Positions 1 to 9,111 are shown, counted from the first letter of the stretch. The stretch: DNA of 64,000 nucleotides from Chordicoccus furentiruminis (GCF_019355395.1 NZ_CP048829.1:1825501-1889500), one strand, 5' to 3'. Notes: a model not told the origin generated them from the sequence alone. Numbers and translations: made by a program.

Positions 1-623
1 CGATCTACCGGGATTCGATTATCAACGCCAAATTCCTCGCCGGTGCCTCCGTGATCACATGGATTCTCTTCATGCTGGGCGGCGTGATGGCCGGCGCCGG
101 GATTCTGAAGACCGGCATCGGACCGTCGGGCGAGGAAGTGGCCCGTGTGCTCGTCTTCCTGGTGTTCGCCTCCGTCTATTGCTGCATGTGGTTGGCCTTC
201 TCGATCTTTCTGTCAGTGGTCTGCCGGCACGCGGCGACCGCTGCGATCGTCGCACTGGCGATCTGGCTTTTCACGACGATGTTCATGTCGCTGACGGCGA
301 GCGGCATCGCCAACGCGCTGTATCCGACGGACGGGGCCGGTGCGTATACGAACACGCTGAGCAACTACCAGCTGAAGCTGGGGCTGAACCGGCTGTCGCC
401 CTACTACCTCTTCAGTGAGGTGATCTCGACGATCCTCAACCCCAACGTCCGTTCCACGGGCATCACGACGATGTCGCAGTACCAGAACGCCGTGGCGGGC
501 TATCTGAGCTTCGGCCAGAGTCTGCTTCTGGTCTGGCCGCATCTCGTCTACATGATCGCGCTGGCCTGCGTGGCCTTCGCGGCGGCGTACATCTCCTTCA
601 TGAAACGGGAGATCCGCGCCTGA
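1..623 (+). CDS. ABC-2 type transporter permease, C-terminal part (gene cut by window edge)
   Basis: The reading frame is already open at base 3 and runs to the TGA ending at 623, so the true start lies left of the window. The visible ~206 residues hold several hydrophobic segments (around ITWILFMLGGVMAG, LVFLVFASVYCCMWLAFSIFL, ATAAIVALAIWLFTTMFMS, and HLVYMIALACVAFAAAYISF near the end), followed by the short basic tail MKREIRA. This layout, with an extracellular loop before the last helix, is typical of ABC-2 export permeases. The phrase AFSIFLSVVCRHAATAAIVALAIW resembles the conserved part of that family. The substrate cannot be inferred; the ATPase partner would lie upstream. A strong terminator follows directly, so this is the last gene of its operon. 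Confidence 0.75.
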   Translation, partial: IYRDSIINAKFLAGASVITWILFMLGGVMAGAGILKTGIGPSGEEVARVLVFLVFASVYCCMWLAFSIFLSVVCRHAATAAIVALAIWLFTTMFMSLTASGIANALYPTDGAGAYTNTLSNYQLKLGLNRLSPYYLFSEVISTILNPNVRSTGITTMSQYQNAVAGYLSFGQSLLLVWPHLVYMIALACVAFAAAYISFMKREIRA

Positions 624-645
624 CCATCCATATCGGCACATCAAG

Positions 646-689
646 AGGCCGTCCTTCCGGGAGAACCGATACCGGAAGGACGGCCTTTT
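646..689 (+). terminator. Rho-independent terminator after the ABC permease gene
   Basis: A perfect 15-bp stem (AGGCCGTCCTTCCGG at 646-660 pairing with 672-686) with an 11-nt loop is followed by TTTT. It separates the permease operon from queT. Confidence 0.9.
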
Positions 690-800
690 GATGCATTTTA
701 TTGGTGAGGAGGCTTTATCAGCCCCCGCTCCGGCACCGGTTGCATTTTCATCCGATGCGCGGTACACTGTACGGCGGCGCAAATCTGACTATGCAGCGCC

Positions 801-843
801 CGTGAGTTTGAAGCCATCCTCACGTAAAACAAAACCACGGAGG
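801..843 (+). promoter_or_regulatory. Candidate preQ1-I-type riboswitch in the queT leader
   Basis: A 6-bp hairpin, CGTGAG (801-806) with CTCACG (819-824), encloses a 12-nt loop that ends in C just before the 3' strand. It is followed by an A-rich tail (TAAAACAAAACC) that runs straight into the Shine-Dalgarno GGAGGG, with the ATG at 852. The small P1 stem, 12-nt loop with a terminal C, A-rich tail and a purine run able to pair back to the loop is the architecture of class I preQ1 riboswitches that act on translation. The downstream gene is a QueT-type transporter, a known member of the preQ1 regulon. P2 pairing is not certain by eye, so this remains a candidate. Confidence 0.45.
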
Positions 844-851
844 GATTTTTT

Positions 852-1352
852 ATGAAACACAAACAGGTTCTGTTTCTCACCCAGGCCGCTGTCATTGCGG
901 CCGTCTACGTCGTTCTGACGATGGTGTTCGCGCCGATTTCTTTCGGACAGTCCGGAGTTGACGTCCGGATCGCGGAAGCGCTGACGATTCTGCCGGTTTT
1001 CACGCCGGCGGCGGTTCCGGGGCTGTTCGTGGGCTGTCTGCTGGCGAATATTCTGGGCGGATCCATTCTCTGGGATGTTCTGTTCGGAAGCCTCGCGACG
1101 CTGATCGGCGCGGCGGGATGCCGGATGCTCCGCCATCACCGCTGGCTCGCGCCGCTGGTGACAGTGGCGGCCAATACCGTCGTCGTCCCGCTGGTGCTCA
1201 TCTACGGCTACGGACTCGCGATGCCGCTTCCGCTGCTGATGGCATCGGTCGGCGCCGGAGAAGTGCTCAGCGCCTACGTTCTGGGAGAAGTGCTGTACGC
1301 GGCCCTTCGTCCGATCCGCGCACATCTCTTCGGCGCGGCGCAGGCAGGCTGA
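852..1352 (+). CDS. queT: QueT-family queuosine-precursor transporter
   Basis: The 166-residue, almost entirely hydrophobic protein has about five membrane segments. It matches the QueT (DUF988) family of small S-component-like ECF transporters: the N-terminal helix LTQAAVIAAVYVVLTMVFAP, the motif SFGQSGVDVRIAEALTILP with its conserved VRIAEAL, and a second GLFVGCLLANILGG block. Members import preQ0/preQ1 (7-deazaguanine precursors of queuosine) with the general ECF module, which is not encoded nearby. The start is the ATG at 852, seven bases after GGAGGG. A preQ1-like leader precedes it, which supports the assignment. It is a single-gene unit between a terminator and crcB. Confidence 0.85.
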   Translation: MKHKQVLFLTQAAVIAAVYVVLTMVFAPISFGQSGVDVRIAEALTILPVFTPAAVPGLFVGCLLANILGGSILWDVLFGSLATLIGAAGCRMLRHHRWLAPLVTVAANTVVVPLVLIYGYGLAMPLPLLMASVGAGEVLSAYVLGEVLYAALRPIRAHLFGAAQAG

Positions 1353-1490
1353 ACGCGTCTTTTCTGACCCGCCTTTGCGGGACATCGGAAAAGGGGCTCC
1401 CGCAGCGGACCCGGATCTCCGGATTCGGGATGTGAGGAACACGCTGACCATGGATGACCTGTGGATGAGAATACTGTAGGAGGAGACATG

Positions 1491-1856
1491 ATGACGGGAT
1501 GGATGCTTGCGGGCGCGGGAGGCGCCGCCGGAGCTGTACTCCGATATCTGATCGGACTTCTGCCGATGAATCCGGAGAACGGATTTCCGATCAAGACGCT
1601 TCTGATAAATCTTGCCGGATCCTTTACGATCGGGATGATCGCGGCGCTGGCCGCGAAAAACGCCATGAATCCGAAGCTTGTGGTCTTTCTGAAGGCCGGC
1701 GTCTGCGGCGGGTTCACCACCTTTTCCTCCTTCGCGCTTGAGACGCAGCAGCTGACGCAGAAGGGAGAAAGCGGGATGGCTTTTCTCTATGTGCTGCTCA
1801 GCGTTCTGCTTGGCGTGAGTATGGTTTTCCTCGCAGAAAAGGCGGTCGGGGTTTGA
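1491..1856 (+). CDS. crcB: CrcB/Fluc fluoride channel
   Basis: A 121-residue membrane protein with four hydrophobic helices, the usual length for CrcB/Fluc, which forms dual-topology dimers and exports fluoride. Family marks are GAGGAAGAVLRYLIG at the N-terminus, TLLINLAGSFTIG (the conserved N with a following G-S-F), and CGGFTTFSSFALE (the G-x-T-T-F-S-T/S-F signature holding the Na+ and phenylalanine-box residues). An in-frame GTG exists at 1461, but AGGAGGAG at 1478-1485 fits ATG 1491 (spacing about 5-6), with ATG 1488 as the alternative. No convincing fluoride riboswitch was seen between queT and crcB. A single copy is present, as in homodimeric systems. Confidence 0.92.
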   Translation: MTGWMLAGAGGAAGAVLRYLIGLLPMNPENGFPIKTLLINLAGSFTIGMIAALAAKNAMNPKLVVFLKAGVCGGFTTFSSFALETQQLTQKGESGMAFLYVLLSVLLGVSMVFLAEKAVGV

Positions 1857-1860
1857 AAGC

Positions 1861-1901
1861 CCGGCCTTCTGCCGTCCGAGACGGCAGGAGGCCGGTTTTT
1901 T
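1861..1901 (+). terminator. Rho-independent terminator after crcB
   Basis: A 15-bp near-perfect stem (CCGGCCTTCTGCCGT with ACGGCAGGAGGCCGG; one mismatch region) and a 5-nt loop are followed by six T residues. Confidence 0.92.
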
Positions 1902-1935
1902 GTTGTTCTTCCGACAGCCGTGTTCCGCTTCTCCG

Positions 1936-1963
1936 AAAAAGGAATGCGGCGTGATTCCTTTTT
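1936..1963. terminator. AT-rich bidirectional terminator-like hairpin
   Basis: AAAAAGGAAT (1936-1945) pairs with ATTCCTTTTT (1954-1963) around an 8-nt loop, giving U-tracts in both directions. It could insulate the cas operon from crcB. Confidence 0.5.
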
Positions 1964-2296
1964 CATCAGCATAACCGCCTCCGGAGGAATCCGCCATCAG
2001 GGACAAGTAAAGATAAGGATAAACCTTTGTAAACCGATAAAGCTTTGTGGGAAAGAATACCCGTATTCAGCGGGACTGAACAGGTGCCTTTTTTGTTGCT
2101 GCTGATAGGGAGAAGGCGATATGCGATACAAATAGATCAGTTCCACTGCTCATAAGTACAGAAAAATGTACAGGACGAATGATATAACATCACTGTCACA
2201 AAAAAACGTCTGAGCGAAGTTATCATGACTCGAAATCTGGTGCCGATGTTTTTAATCGGAAAAATCAATAAAAAAAGAAAACACAAAGGGAAAGCA

Positions 2297-2305
2297 TGGT
2301 AAAAT
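2297..2305 (+). promoter_or_regulatory. Possible extended -10 promoter of the cas operon
   Basis: TGGTAAAAT lies 34 bp before the cas3 start. There is a TG one base upstream of TAAAAT, but no good -35 box 17 bp upstream, so this is a weak call. Confidence 0.3.
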
Positions 2306-2338
2306 ATAGCCAACTCAACCGGGGCGGAGCGATTGAAA

Positions 2339-5140
2339 ATGGACGATGATATTTCAAAATGGCTGGCAGCCAAATCAGGGCGAAACGATCGCAGCATATG
2401 GCTTCCATTGAGAATGCACCTGGAAGATACATCCGATATGATGGGCCTTCTGGTTAATCAATGGCTTCCCGATTCTGAAAAAAGGGCGATGGATCTGCCC
2501 GGAGATGAAGAAGAGCTCGTCAGGATGGCGAAGCTTCTGGGCGGTCTCCATGATATAGGGAAAGCCACACCGCTTTTTCAAAGTATGATCCTTCAAAACA
2601 TTGACGAGGTGGGAGAACGTCTGGATGAGATGGGGCTTCCTGTTTCAAGAGCATCTGCCTTTGTCAACCGAAAGGAGTCATCCCACCCACTTGCGGGAGA
2701 GACGGTCCTTCTGAAGATGGGATTTCCTGCCGGCGTTGCGTCGGTTGTTGGTGCACATCATGGAAAACCAAGGAAAATCATTAACAGTCTGACAGGAGAC
2801 CTGATTGCAGAGCAGCTCAGTCTCGTTTCGAGCTGTCACATGAATTATTATGATTCAAAAGATATGAATACCTCCGGGATCTGGCGTTCACTACGCGGGA
2901 GGATTGTCGATGAAGTTCTGCGGGGGTCGGGATATGCCGAAATAAAGGATATACCGGAAATTTCATACAAGGCACAGGTGTTGTTTACCGGCCTGCTGAT
3001 TATGGCGGACTGGATCGCCAGCAACACGGAATATTTTCCGCTGATCTCTTCCGATGACTGCGGAGATGAGCAAAATGATCGGAGCCGGATGCAGAGGGCG
3101 TGGAATTCGCTTGCTTTGCCTGAATGCTGGGCTTCCTCCTGCATTGCAATGGATGATGCGGGCTTTCAGAACCGGTTCGGCTTTATGCCGAACGCGGTTC
3201 AGAAAGCAATGATAAAGGCAGCGGAACAGTCAGAACATCCGGGAATTTATATACTGGAAGCGCCCATGGGAGTTGGGAAAACGGAAGCCGCACTGGCGGC
3301 AGCCAGTATTCAGGCTGGCAAATACCGCTGTGGCGGCCTGTATTTCGGATTGCCTACGCAGGCAACGTCTAATGGCATCTTTCCCAGGATTGAATCATGG
3401 GCAAGATCTGAGGCGGAGGAAGAGTCCGGGGAGGAGGGCGATCAGGTCACGCTTGGTATCCGGCTGGCGCATGGCGCAGCGGAAATGAATGATGACTACC
3501 GGTCGGTTTTTCATGGAACGGCTCAGATCAATGATGACGGGCGGGAAGACACAAATTTAATCGTACATCCTTGGTTTGAGGGAAGAAAACAAGCGCTGCT
3601 GACTGATTTCGTCATTGGAACAGTAGACCAGTTTCTGATGACTGCGCTTAAGCAGAAACATGTCATGCTCCGCCATCTGGGTATTGCGGGCAAAGTCGTG
3701 ATCATTGACGAATGCCATGCGTATGACGCCTATATGAATCAGTATCTGGAGATGGCGCTGTGCTGGATGGGGGCATATGGCGTACCGGTAATTCTTCTAT
3801 CCGCGACGCTTCCCTATGAGCGACGCAGCCGCCTGATCCGGTCCTATCAGCAGTTAAATCCAGCGGTTCCTGATTCTGAGAAAGAATCGTGGATGGTCAG
3901 CAAATCGTACCCTCTGCTGACATGGACAGATGGCAGGCAGGTCAATCAGAAACGGATCGCCATGACCGGGGGCAAGCGGATGGTGCGCATTCTGAAGACA
4001 GAGGAGGCAAATCTGATCAGTCTGCTCAGAGACAAACTGGCGGACGGAGGATGCGCAGGTATTATCGTGAATACGGTGAAACGAGCTCAGACGCTGGCGC
4101 GGACAGTGCTGAAGGAACTGCCTGATGAAAACATCATCGTTTATCATGCAGGCTTTACTATGGAGCAGAGAGCGGCGCTGGAGAAGGAGCTGCTGCGCCG
4201 TCTCGGCCCGGGTTCCGGACCGGAAGAACGAAACCATCTCGTGGTTATCGGAACACAGGTGATAGAGCAGTCTCTGGATATCGACTTTGATTTTCTGGTG
4301 ACGGATCTTTGCCCGGTTGACCTGCTGCTGCAGAGAATAGGCAGACTTCACAGACATGCCCGGCATGATGCGTTTCGCCCGGTCGGGATGAAGCAGGCTG
4401 TCTGTGCCGTAGTGGGCGCAGGAGCGGAAGACGAGACAGAGGCTGGTTCAAAAGCAGTGTATGGCGAATACCTTCTTCTCAGAACCAGAGAAATTCTTCC
4501 GGACCGGATTTTGCTTCCGACGGATATCTCTGAACTCGTACAGGATGTCTATGATCGTTCTTTCGTGCTTCAACCTGAGACAGAGAGACATGCGGAGGAA
4601 GACTATGATCGGAAAATCAAAGACAAGCAGAAACGTGCGAATGCATATCGGCTCTCACCCCCGGTAAATCAGAGAAGGAGGCTGAAGCAAAAAACGATCG
4701 ACGGGATGCTGGATGAAATGATATCCAACGATGTGGAGGCAGAGGCATGTGTCAGAGACGGACAGGATTCGGTAGAGGCAATTCTGCTGCAATATGTTCC
4801 GGAGAAGCATGCGCTTACTCCGCTGTGCGATCCGTCCGTTCTTCTGCTTTCGGATGAAAGACTGTCCGAAGAAGAAGAGAAGCTGGTCTTTCGCCAGAAG
4901 ATTCGCCTCCCTGCAGTATTCGGACGGGGCGACCTGATCGACCGTGTAATTCGGGAACTTGAAAACATGACCAACCGATGGGTGGGTACATGGGTTCGTG
5001 AAAACCGACTGCTGATGGGTGAGCTTTTTATGGTTCTGGACGAGAAGGGAAAGGGGATTCTGGGAGGATATTCGATCTCTTACTCAAACCGGCTGGGCTT
5101 TCAGTATGAAAAGGTGGGAAACGAGAATGAAAACAGTTGA
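2339..5140 (+). CDS. cas3: Cas3 HD nuclease-helicase, type I-E
   Basis: Cas3 is the effector nuclease-helicase that Cascade recruits to unwind and degrade target DNA. The 933-residue protein has an N-terminal HD domain (H27, then H71-D72 in GGLHDIGK, and an AHHGKP motif near residue 144). An SF2 helicase follows: Walker A APMGVGKTEAA near 308, the DEAH-type box DECHAYD near 456, SATLP near 486, and QRIGRLHRH near 665. A C-terminal domain completes it, as in typical I-E Cas3. The frame also allows TTG at 2333, but GGAG at 2326-2329 fits ATG 2339 better. The stop overlaps the cse1 start by 14 bp, so cas3 is translationally coupled to the rest. All catalytic motifs appear intact. Confidence 0.96.
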   Translation: MDDDISKWLAAKSGRNDRSIWLPLRMHLEDTSDMMGLLVNQWLPDSEKRAMDLPGDEEELVRMAKLLGGLHDIGKATPLFQSMILQNIDEVGERLDEMGLPVSRASAFVNRKESSHPLAGETVLLKMGFPAGVASVVGAHHGKPRKIINSLTGDLIAEQLSLVSSCHMNYYDSKDMNTSGIWRSLRGRIVDEVLRGSGYAEIKDIPEISYKAQVLFTGLLIMADWIASNTEYFPLISSDDCGDEQNDRSRMQRAWNSLALPECWASSCIAMDDAGFQNRFGFMPNAVQKAMIKAAEQSEHPGIYILEAPMGVGKTEAALAAASIQAGKYRCGGLYFGLPTQATSNGIFPRIESWARSEAEEESGEEGDQVTLGIRLAHGAAEMNDDYRSVFHGTAQINDDGREDTNLIVHPWFEGRKQALLTDFVIGTVDQFLMTALKQKHVMLRHLGIAGKVVIIDECHAYDAYMNQYLEMALCWMGAYGVPVILLSATLPYERRSRLIRSYQQLNPAVPDSEKESWMVSKSYPLLTWTDGRQVNQKRIAMTGGKRMVRILKTEEANLISLLRDKLADGGCAGIIVNTVKRAQTLARTVLKELPDENIIVYHAGFTMEQRAALEKELLRRLGPGSGPEERNHLVVIGTQVIEQSLDIDFDFLVTDLCPVDLLLQRIGRLHRHARHDAFRPVGMKQAVCAVVGAGAEDETEAGSKAVYGEYLLLRTREILPDRILLPTDISELVQDVYDRSFVLQPETERHAEEDYDRKIKDKQKRANAYRLSPPVNQRRRLKQKTIDGMLDEMISNDVEAEACVRDGQDSVEAILLQYVPEKHALTPLCDPSVLLLSDERLSEEEEKLVFRQKIRLPAVFGRGDLIDRVIRELENMTNRWVGTWVRENRLLMGELFMVLDEKGKGILGGYSISYSNRLGFQYEKVGNENENS

Positions 5141-6749
5141 ATTTAATCTGGCGGACGAACCATGGATCCGGGTGATCAGGCATGATCTGACAGAAGAGAC
5201 GGTTTCACTTAGCGAGGTGATGCTTCACGCTCAGGAATATGAAGATCTGAACGGGGAAAATCAACCGCAGAACTTTGCTGTTCTGAGAGTGCTGACGGCA
5301 CTGGCTTATACGATTTTTTCCCGTACAGATGCAGACGGGAACCCAGATGATCTGACGGCGCATGAAGAACTGACAGATGCGCAGGAAACGGCGCTGCTAC
5401 GGTGGGAAGACCTCTGGAATGCCGGAGGCTTTCCGGCTGGACCGGTGGAATCGTACATGCAGAAACATCACGACTGCTTCTGGCTATTTCATCCGACGAA
5501 CCCGTTTGGCCAGGTGCCGGAAGCGAAGAAAGGCACCGAATACGGCGTATCCAAGCTGATCGGGGACATCTCAGAGAGCGGGAATAAAATCCGGCTGTTC
5601 GCGGGACGAAGCGGGAGCGGAAAAGAAAAAATCCGATATGGAGAGGCTGCGAGATGGCTGCTGTATATCAATGCGTTTGACGACACATCCGCAAAACCGA
5701 AACAGAAAGGTCTGCCGTCGCCCGGAGCCGGATGGGTTGGCAAACTTGGCATGATAGAGGGCGTGGGAAGAAATCTGTTCGAGACGATCATGCTGAATCT
5801 TACCTTCCTTCAGGATGGCGCCGAACCGTGGCAGGATGAAGCAGATCCTAACTGGGAGCATGATCCGAAACCGGATGAAAGAACAGAAATTGCTGTTCCA
5901 TGTAATCCTGCCTCTTTGCTTACGCTCCAGTCAAGACGGATCCTGCTTGATCGCAAGGAAGGATTTGTAACGGGATATCGTTTACTGGGGGGCGATTTCT
6001 TTTCCGCTGATGAGGCATTCCAGGAACAGATGACTGTATGGCGATACGTCAAGCAGGGGAAGCAAACGCTTTTCCGTCCCAGAAGAATGGAACCATCCAG
6101 ACAGATGTGGAGAGATTTTGGGAATTTCTTTATCGGAGGTGAGGAAAATCATATTCCCGGCGTCGTAAGCTGGTTCTCTTCTCTGCGCGATGAACAGCTG
6201 ATTCCATCGTCTATGGCAGCACGCTTTCGTGCGGTTTCGATGAAATATGGAGACAAGGATTTTTATATCAGTGATATTTCCAGTGATATTCTGACGATGA
6301 GTTCGGATCTCCTGAGAAAATCCGAAGCCGCGCTCCGAAACCGAATCGATGAGCAGGTCAAAAAGTGTGATCAGGCAGCTGTGGCATTCCATTATCTGGT
6401 CTATGATATTTATGTGGCTGGAGGAGGCGATACCGAAAAGAAAACCAATGAAGGGAAAGAACGCTTCTATCAGATGATTGATGAGCCGTTCAGACAGTGG
6501 CTGATGCAGATTGACGCGAATGAAGATCCGGACAGGATTGCACGAAGATTTCTTGAGTGGGAGGAAAGAGCAAGGACGATGGCTTGCAGGCTGGCGGAGC
6601 AGATCGAGAAAGAGGCCGGAATGAATGCCTATACAGGACATTATGTTTATGACAGGAAAAAGGATACGGAACTTCGTTTTTCTGTTCCGGAAGCGGATCT
6701 GAAATTCAGAAGGAAAATATATCAGATTTACCCGAAGGCAGGTGAATAA
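5127..6749 (+). CDS. cse1: Cascade large subunit Cse1 (Cas8e)
   Basis: The 540-residue protein begins MKTVEFNLADEPWIRV, the characteristic start of Cse1/CasA (N-L-x-x-x-P-W-I). It is the large subunit that recognises the PAM and recruits Cas3. Further family features are the internal FWLFHPTNPFGQVPEA block, the NPASLLTLQSRRILL segment, and a C-terminal helical bundle. The open frame extends upstream to 5019 inside cas3, but ATG 5127 is the only start that gives the family N-terminus. It overlaps the end of cas3 by 14 bp, and its own stop lies against the cse2 start. Length is normal. Confidence 0.93.
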   Translation: MKTVEFNLADEPWIRVIRHDLTEETVSLSEVMLHAQEYEDLNGENQPQNFAVLRVLTALAYTIFSRTDADGNPDDLTAHEELTDAQETALLRWEDLWNAGGFPAGPVESYMQKHHDCFWLFHPTNPFGQVPEAKKGTEYGVSKLIGDISESGNKIRLFAGRSGSGKEKIRYGEAARWLLYINAFDDTSAKPKQKGLPSPGAGWVGKLGMIEGVGRNLFETIMLNLTFLQDGAEPWQDEADPNWEHDPKPDERTEIAVPCNPASLLTLQSRRILLDRKEGFVTGYRLLGGDFFSADEAFQEQMTVWRYVKQGKQTLFRPRRMEPSRQMWRDFGNFFIGGEENHIPGVVSWFSSLRDEQLIPSSMAARFRAVSMKYGDKDFYISDISSDILTMSSDLLRKSEAALRNRIDEQVKKCDQAAVAFHYLVYDIYVAGGGDTEKKTNEGKERFYQMIDEPFRQWLMQIDANEDPDRIARRFLEWEERARTMACRLAEQIEKEAGMNAYTGHYVYDRKKDTELRFSVPEADLKFRRKIYQIYPKAGE

Positions 6750-6750
6750 T

Positions 6751-7338
6751 GTGAAACAAAGCGAAGCGATCAGGAGGTATGTGCAAAGCAGGCTGATCTA
6801 TCTGCAGAGCATTGCAGGAATGGGTTCCGGAAAGGCGGAGCTGGCCCGGCTCAGGAGGGGAACCGGTAAAAGCCCGGGTGAATTGCCCGAGCTTTGGGGA
6901 ATCTTTCTGGAGGATCTTCCGACAGGGCTTCAGGGAACGGGGAAACAGCCGGGCCGTTCCGAGTGGTCCGTTTATACCGTGCTTACGCTGTATGCGGTTC
7001 ATCAGCAAGGCCAGAATCAGTCGATGTATCTGGAGGGAAATACACTCGGCAAGGCGATTCGCCAGCTTGTGCCGACAGCTGATCAGGATGCCGAGATGAG
7101 AGTTCTCAGAAGGTTTAACCAGATGGCGACTTCTTCCGATATGCTGGAATTGTCCTATCATCTGCGGGGGATTATCGAATTGCTCCGCTCAGAAAGCATA
7201 CCGCTGGATTATGTTGATCTGGCTGAAGATCTGTACTGGTATCAGGACGAGGAAAGAAGAACATCTGTGCGGTTAAAGTGGGGACGCGCGTACTATCAAT
7301 TCAAACAGAATGAGAAAGAGGAGAAGAGTGATGAGTGA
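6751..7338 (+). CDS. cse2: Cascade small subunit Cse2 (Cas11e)
   Basis: A 195-residue, mostly helical basic protein at the expected position between cse1 and cas7. Recognition rests on order and on features of CasB/Cse2: the WSVYTVLTLYAVHQQG segment, the GKAIRQLV region, the RRFNQMATSSDMLELSYHLRGIIELLRS segment, and the YVDLAEDLYWYQ block near the C-terminus. Two Cse2 copies form the belly of Cascade and stabilise crRNA and the displaced strand. Two GTG starts are possible, 6742 and 6751. The AGG at 6740-6742 is well spaced for 6751, whereas 6742 would sit almost on its ribosome site. It overlaps cas7 by 8 bp. Confidence 0.9.
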   Translation: MKQSEAIRRYVQSRLIYLQSIAGMGSGKAELARLRRGTGKSPGELPELWGIFLEDLPTGLQGTGKQPGRSEWSVYTVLTLYAVHQQGQNQSMYLEGNTLGKAIRQLVPTADQDAEMRVLRRFNQMATSSDMLELSYHLRGIIELLRSESIPLDYVDLAEDLYWYQDEERRTSVRLKWGRAYYQFKQNEKEEKSDE

Positions 7339-8401
7339 ACAGATCTTTGTCGATATCCATATTCTGCAGACCGTTCCGCCCAGCTGCGTGAACAGAGACG
7401 ACACCGGAAGCCCGAAGACCGCGGTCTACGGAGGCACCACACGCGCACGGGTTTCATCACAGGCCTGGAAGCATGCGATGCGGACGGACTTTCTGAAACG
7501 TTTTCCGCAGGGAGAACTTGGAAAACGAACAAAGCATGTAGTGGAACTGGTGAAAAACGATATTATTTTATGTGATCCGACAGTGGAACAGTCAGCGGCA
7601 GAAAAAATGGCGATGGACGCATTGAGCAATGCCGGGCTGAAGATAAAGAGTGCAGAGAGCGGAACAGATGCTCTGTTCTTTATAAGCGAAAAACAGGTTC
7701 GGGCAATCGCGGAACTGGCCGTGGCAAAGGAAAAAGATAAAAAGAAGTATTCTGCAGCGCTGAAGGAAAATCCGTCCATCGACATGATTCTGTTTGGCCG
7801 GATGGTGGCGAGTGATCCTTCTCTTAATTATGACGCGACAGCTCAGGTTGCTCACAGTATTTCGACTCATACAGTGCATAATGAGTACGACTATTTCACG
7901 GCTGTTGACGACTGCGCACGGGAGGATAACGCAGGAGCCGGCCATCTGGGAACGGTGGAGTTCAACTCAGCCACATTGTATCGTTATGCTACGGTCAATG
8001 CCGGCGTACTTGCCGGATTTGCCGGGAAAGAAGCGGTGAATGCAATAGAACGCTTTGCAGAATCCTTTATTTATTCTATGCCCACGGGAAGAGAAAATAC
8101 ATTCGCTAATCGCACACTTCCGAGCGATATTTACATTTGCGTCAGAACGGACCAGCCCGTTAATCTCTGCGGCGCGTTCGAACGTCCGGTGCGCGCGGGA
8201 CAGGACGGCTATGTACCCGCTTCCGAAAAAGCGTTTGTTGAATACGCGAAAAATCTGTACGCAGCTTATGATAATGCGCCGGACGCAGAATTTGGAATGG
8301 GGGACGGCATCGGAGCATTAGTGCAGCCGACTGCTCTTCCGGACGTGCTGAGTCAGCTTCGGGAATATCTGGAGCATGCGATCGGGAGTGATCAGTCATG
8401 A
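7331..8401 (+). CDS. cas7: Cascade backbone subunit Cas7e (Cse4/CasC)
   Basis: Cas7 polymerises along the crRNA spacer as the Cascade backbone. This 356-residue RAMP protein has the family opening IFVDIHILQTVPPSCVNRDD followed by TGSPKTAVYGGTTRARVSSQAWKHAMR, and later DYFTAVDD and LGTVEFNSATLYRYATVN, a strong Cse4 signature. The annotated frame could start at 7310, but ATG 7331 follows a purine-rich GAGGAGAAGAG and gives the conserved N-terminus. It overlaps the end of cse2 and shares ATGA with cas5, which points to translational coupling. Confidence 0.95.
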   Translation: MSEQIFVDIHILQTVPPSCVNRDDTGSPKTAVYGGTTRARVSSQAWKHAMRTDFLKRFPQGELGKRTKHVVELVKNDIILCDPTVEQSAAEKMAMDALSNAGLKIKSAESGTDALFFISEKQVRAIAELAVAKEKDKKKYSAALKENPSIDMILFGRMVASDPSLNYDATAQVAHSISTHTVHNEYDYFTAVDDCAREDNAGAGHLGTVEFNSATLYRYATVNAGVLAGFAGKEAVNAIERFAESFIYSMPTGRENTFANRTLPSDIYICVRTDQPVNLCGAFERPVRAGQDGYVPASEKAFVEYAKNLYAAYDNAPDAEFGMGDGIGALVQPTALPDVLSQLREYLEHAIGSDQS

Positions 8402-9111
8402 GCACGCTGCTGATGCGGCTCGCGGCTCCCCTTCAGTCGTGGGGCGATGATTCAAAATTCAATACAAGACGGACACTGTCCATTCCGACCAGAAGCGGAG
8501 TTCTCGGAATGCTGGCCTCGGCTTTGGGAAGAAGGCGCGATGAATCCTGCGAGGATTTCCGTAACGTGATCATGGGGGTGCGCGTTGACCAGCCCGGTGT
8601 GCTCCTGAGGGATTTCCATATGGTACACGGAGAAAAGCAGGCGGATGTAACGGAACGTTATTACATGAGCGATGCGGTGTATCTGGTTGGACTCTATTCT
8701 GAAGATACATTGCAGCTGGCTGCCTTTGATAAGGCTCTTTGCCATCCGGTTTTCCCATTGTATTTGGGAAGAAGGTCCTGCCCGCCGTCTTTTCCCGTGT
8801 CACTCGGACTTCGTGAAGAGCCTTTGCTGGAGGCACTGCGAAATGAAAAATGGCAGATTCCGGCTTGGAGGCAGGTGCATTCTAATCCCAATCTCCGTAT
8901 CGTTGTTGAGGGAACGCCGGATCGGGGACTTGAGTATCACAGGCTGAAAGATGATCCGGTGTCATTCAGCCCGGTTCATCGGGAGTATAGATATCGATAT
9001 GCAGTTGAGCAGGGATCCGTCCATATGGACGGATCTGAAGAAACCGATCATGATGCGTTCCGGGAACTGGATGAGGTGAATAAAAATGTATATGACAAGG
9101 GTGAGACTTGA
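8398..9111 (+). CDS. cas5: Cascade subunit Cas5e (CasD)
   Basis: The 237-residue RAMP protein starts STLLMRLAAPLQSWGDDSKFNTRRT, the canonical Cas5e N-terminus (L-x-G/A-P-L-Q-S-W-G with the following R-x-T). It continues PTRSGVLGMLASALGRRR, also typical. Cas5e caps the 5' handle of the crRNA in Cascade. The start ATG overlaps the cas7 stop as ATGA. Its 3' end overlaps cas6e by 26 bp. The family length is about 220-250 residues, so this is complete. Confidence 0.95.
   Translation: MSTLLMRLAAPLQSWGDDSKFNTRRTLSIPTRSGVLGMLASALGRRRDESCEDFRNVIMGVRVDQPGVLLRDFHMVHGEKQADVTERYYMSDAVYLVGLYSEDTLQLAAFDKALCHPVFPLYLGRRSCPPSFPVSLGLREEPLLEALRNEKWQIPAWRQVHSNPNLRIVVEGTPDRGLEYHRLKDDPVSFSPVHREYRYRYAVEQGSVHMDGSEETDHDAFRELDEVNKNVYDKGET

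Larger units (their letters stand above)
1902..2338. other. 437-bp intergenic region upstream of the cas operon
   Basis: No gene is supported here. The stretch is AT-richer than queT/crcB. It holds a second terminator-like hairpin (1936-1963), then about 330 bp in which only short spurious frames exist. Near its right end lies an extended -10-like element (2297-2305) just upstream of cas3. No CRISPR repeat or leader-like copy was seen in it. Confidence 0.6.

Noticed and set aside
1353-1490. Fluoride riboswitch before crcB
   Set aside because: The GATG/ACCGCC/CTGATGACTCC-type core could not be found; only CGCTGACCATGGATGACC is vaguely similar.
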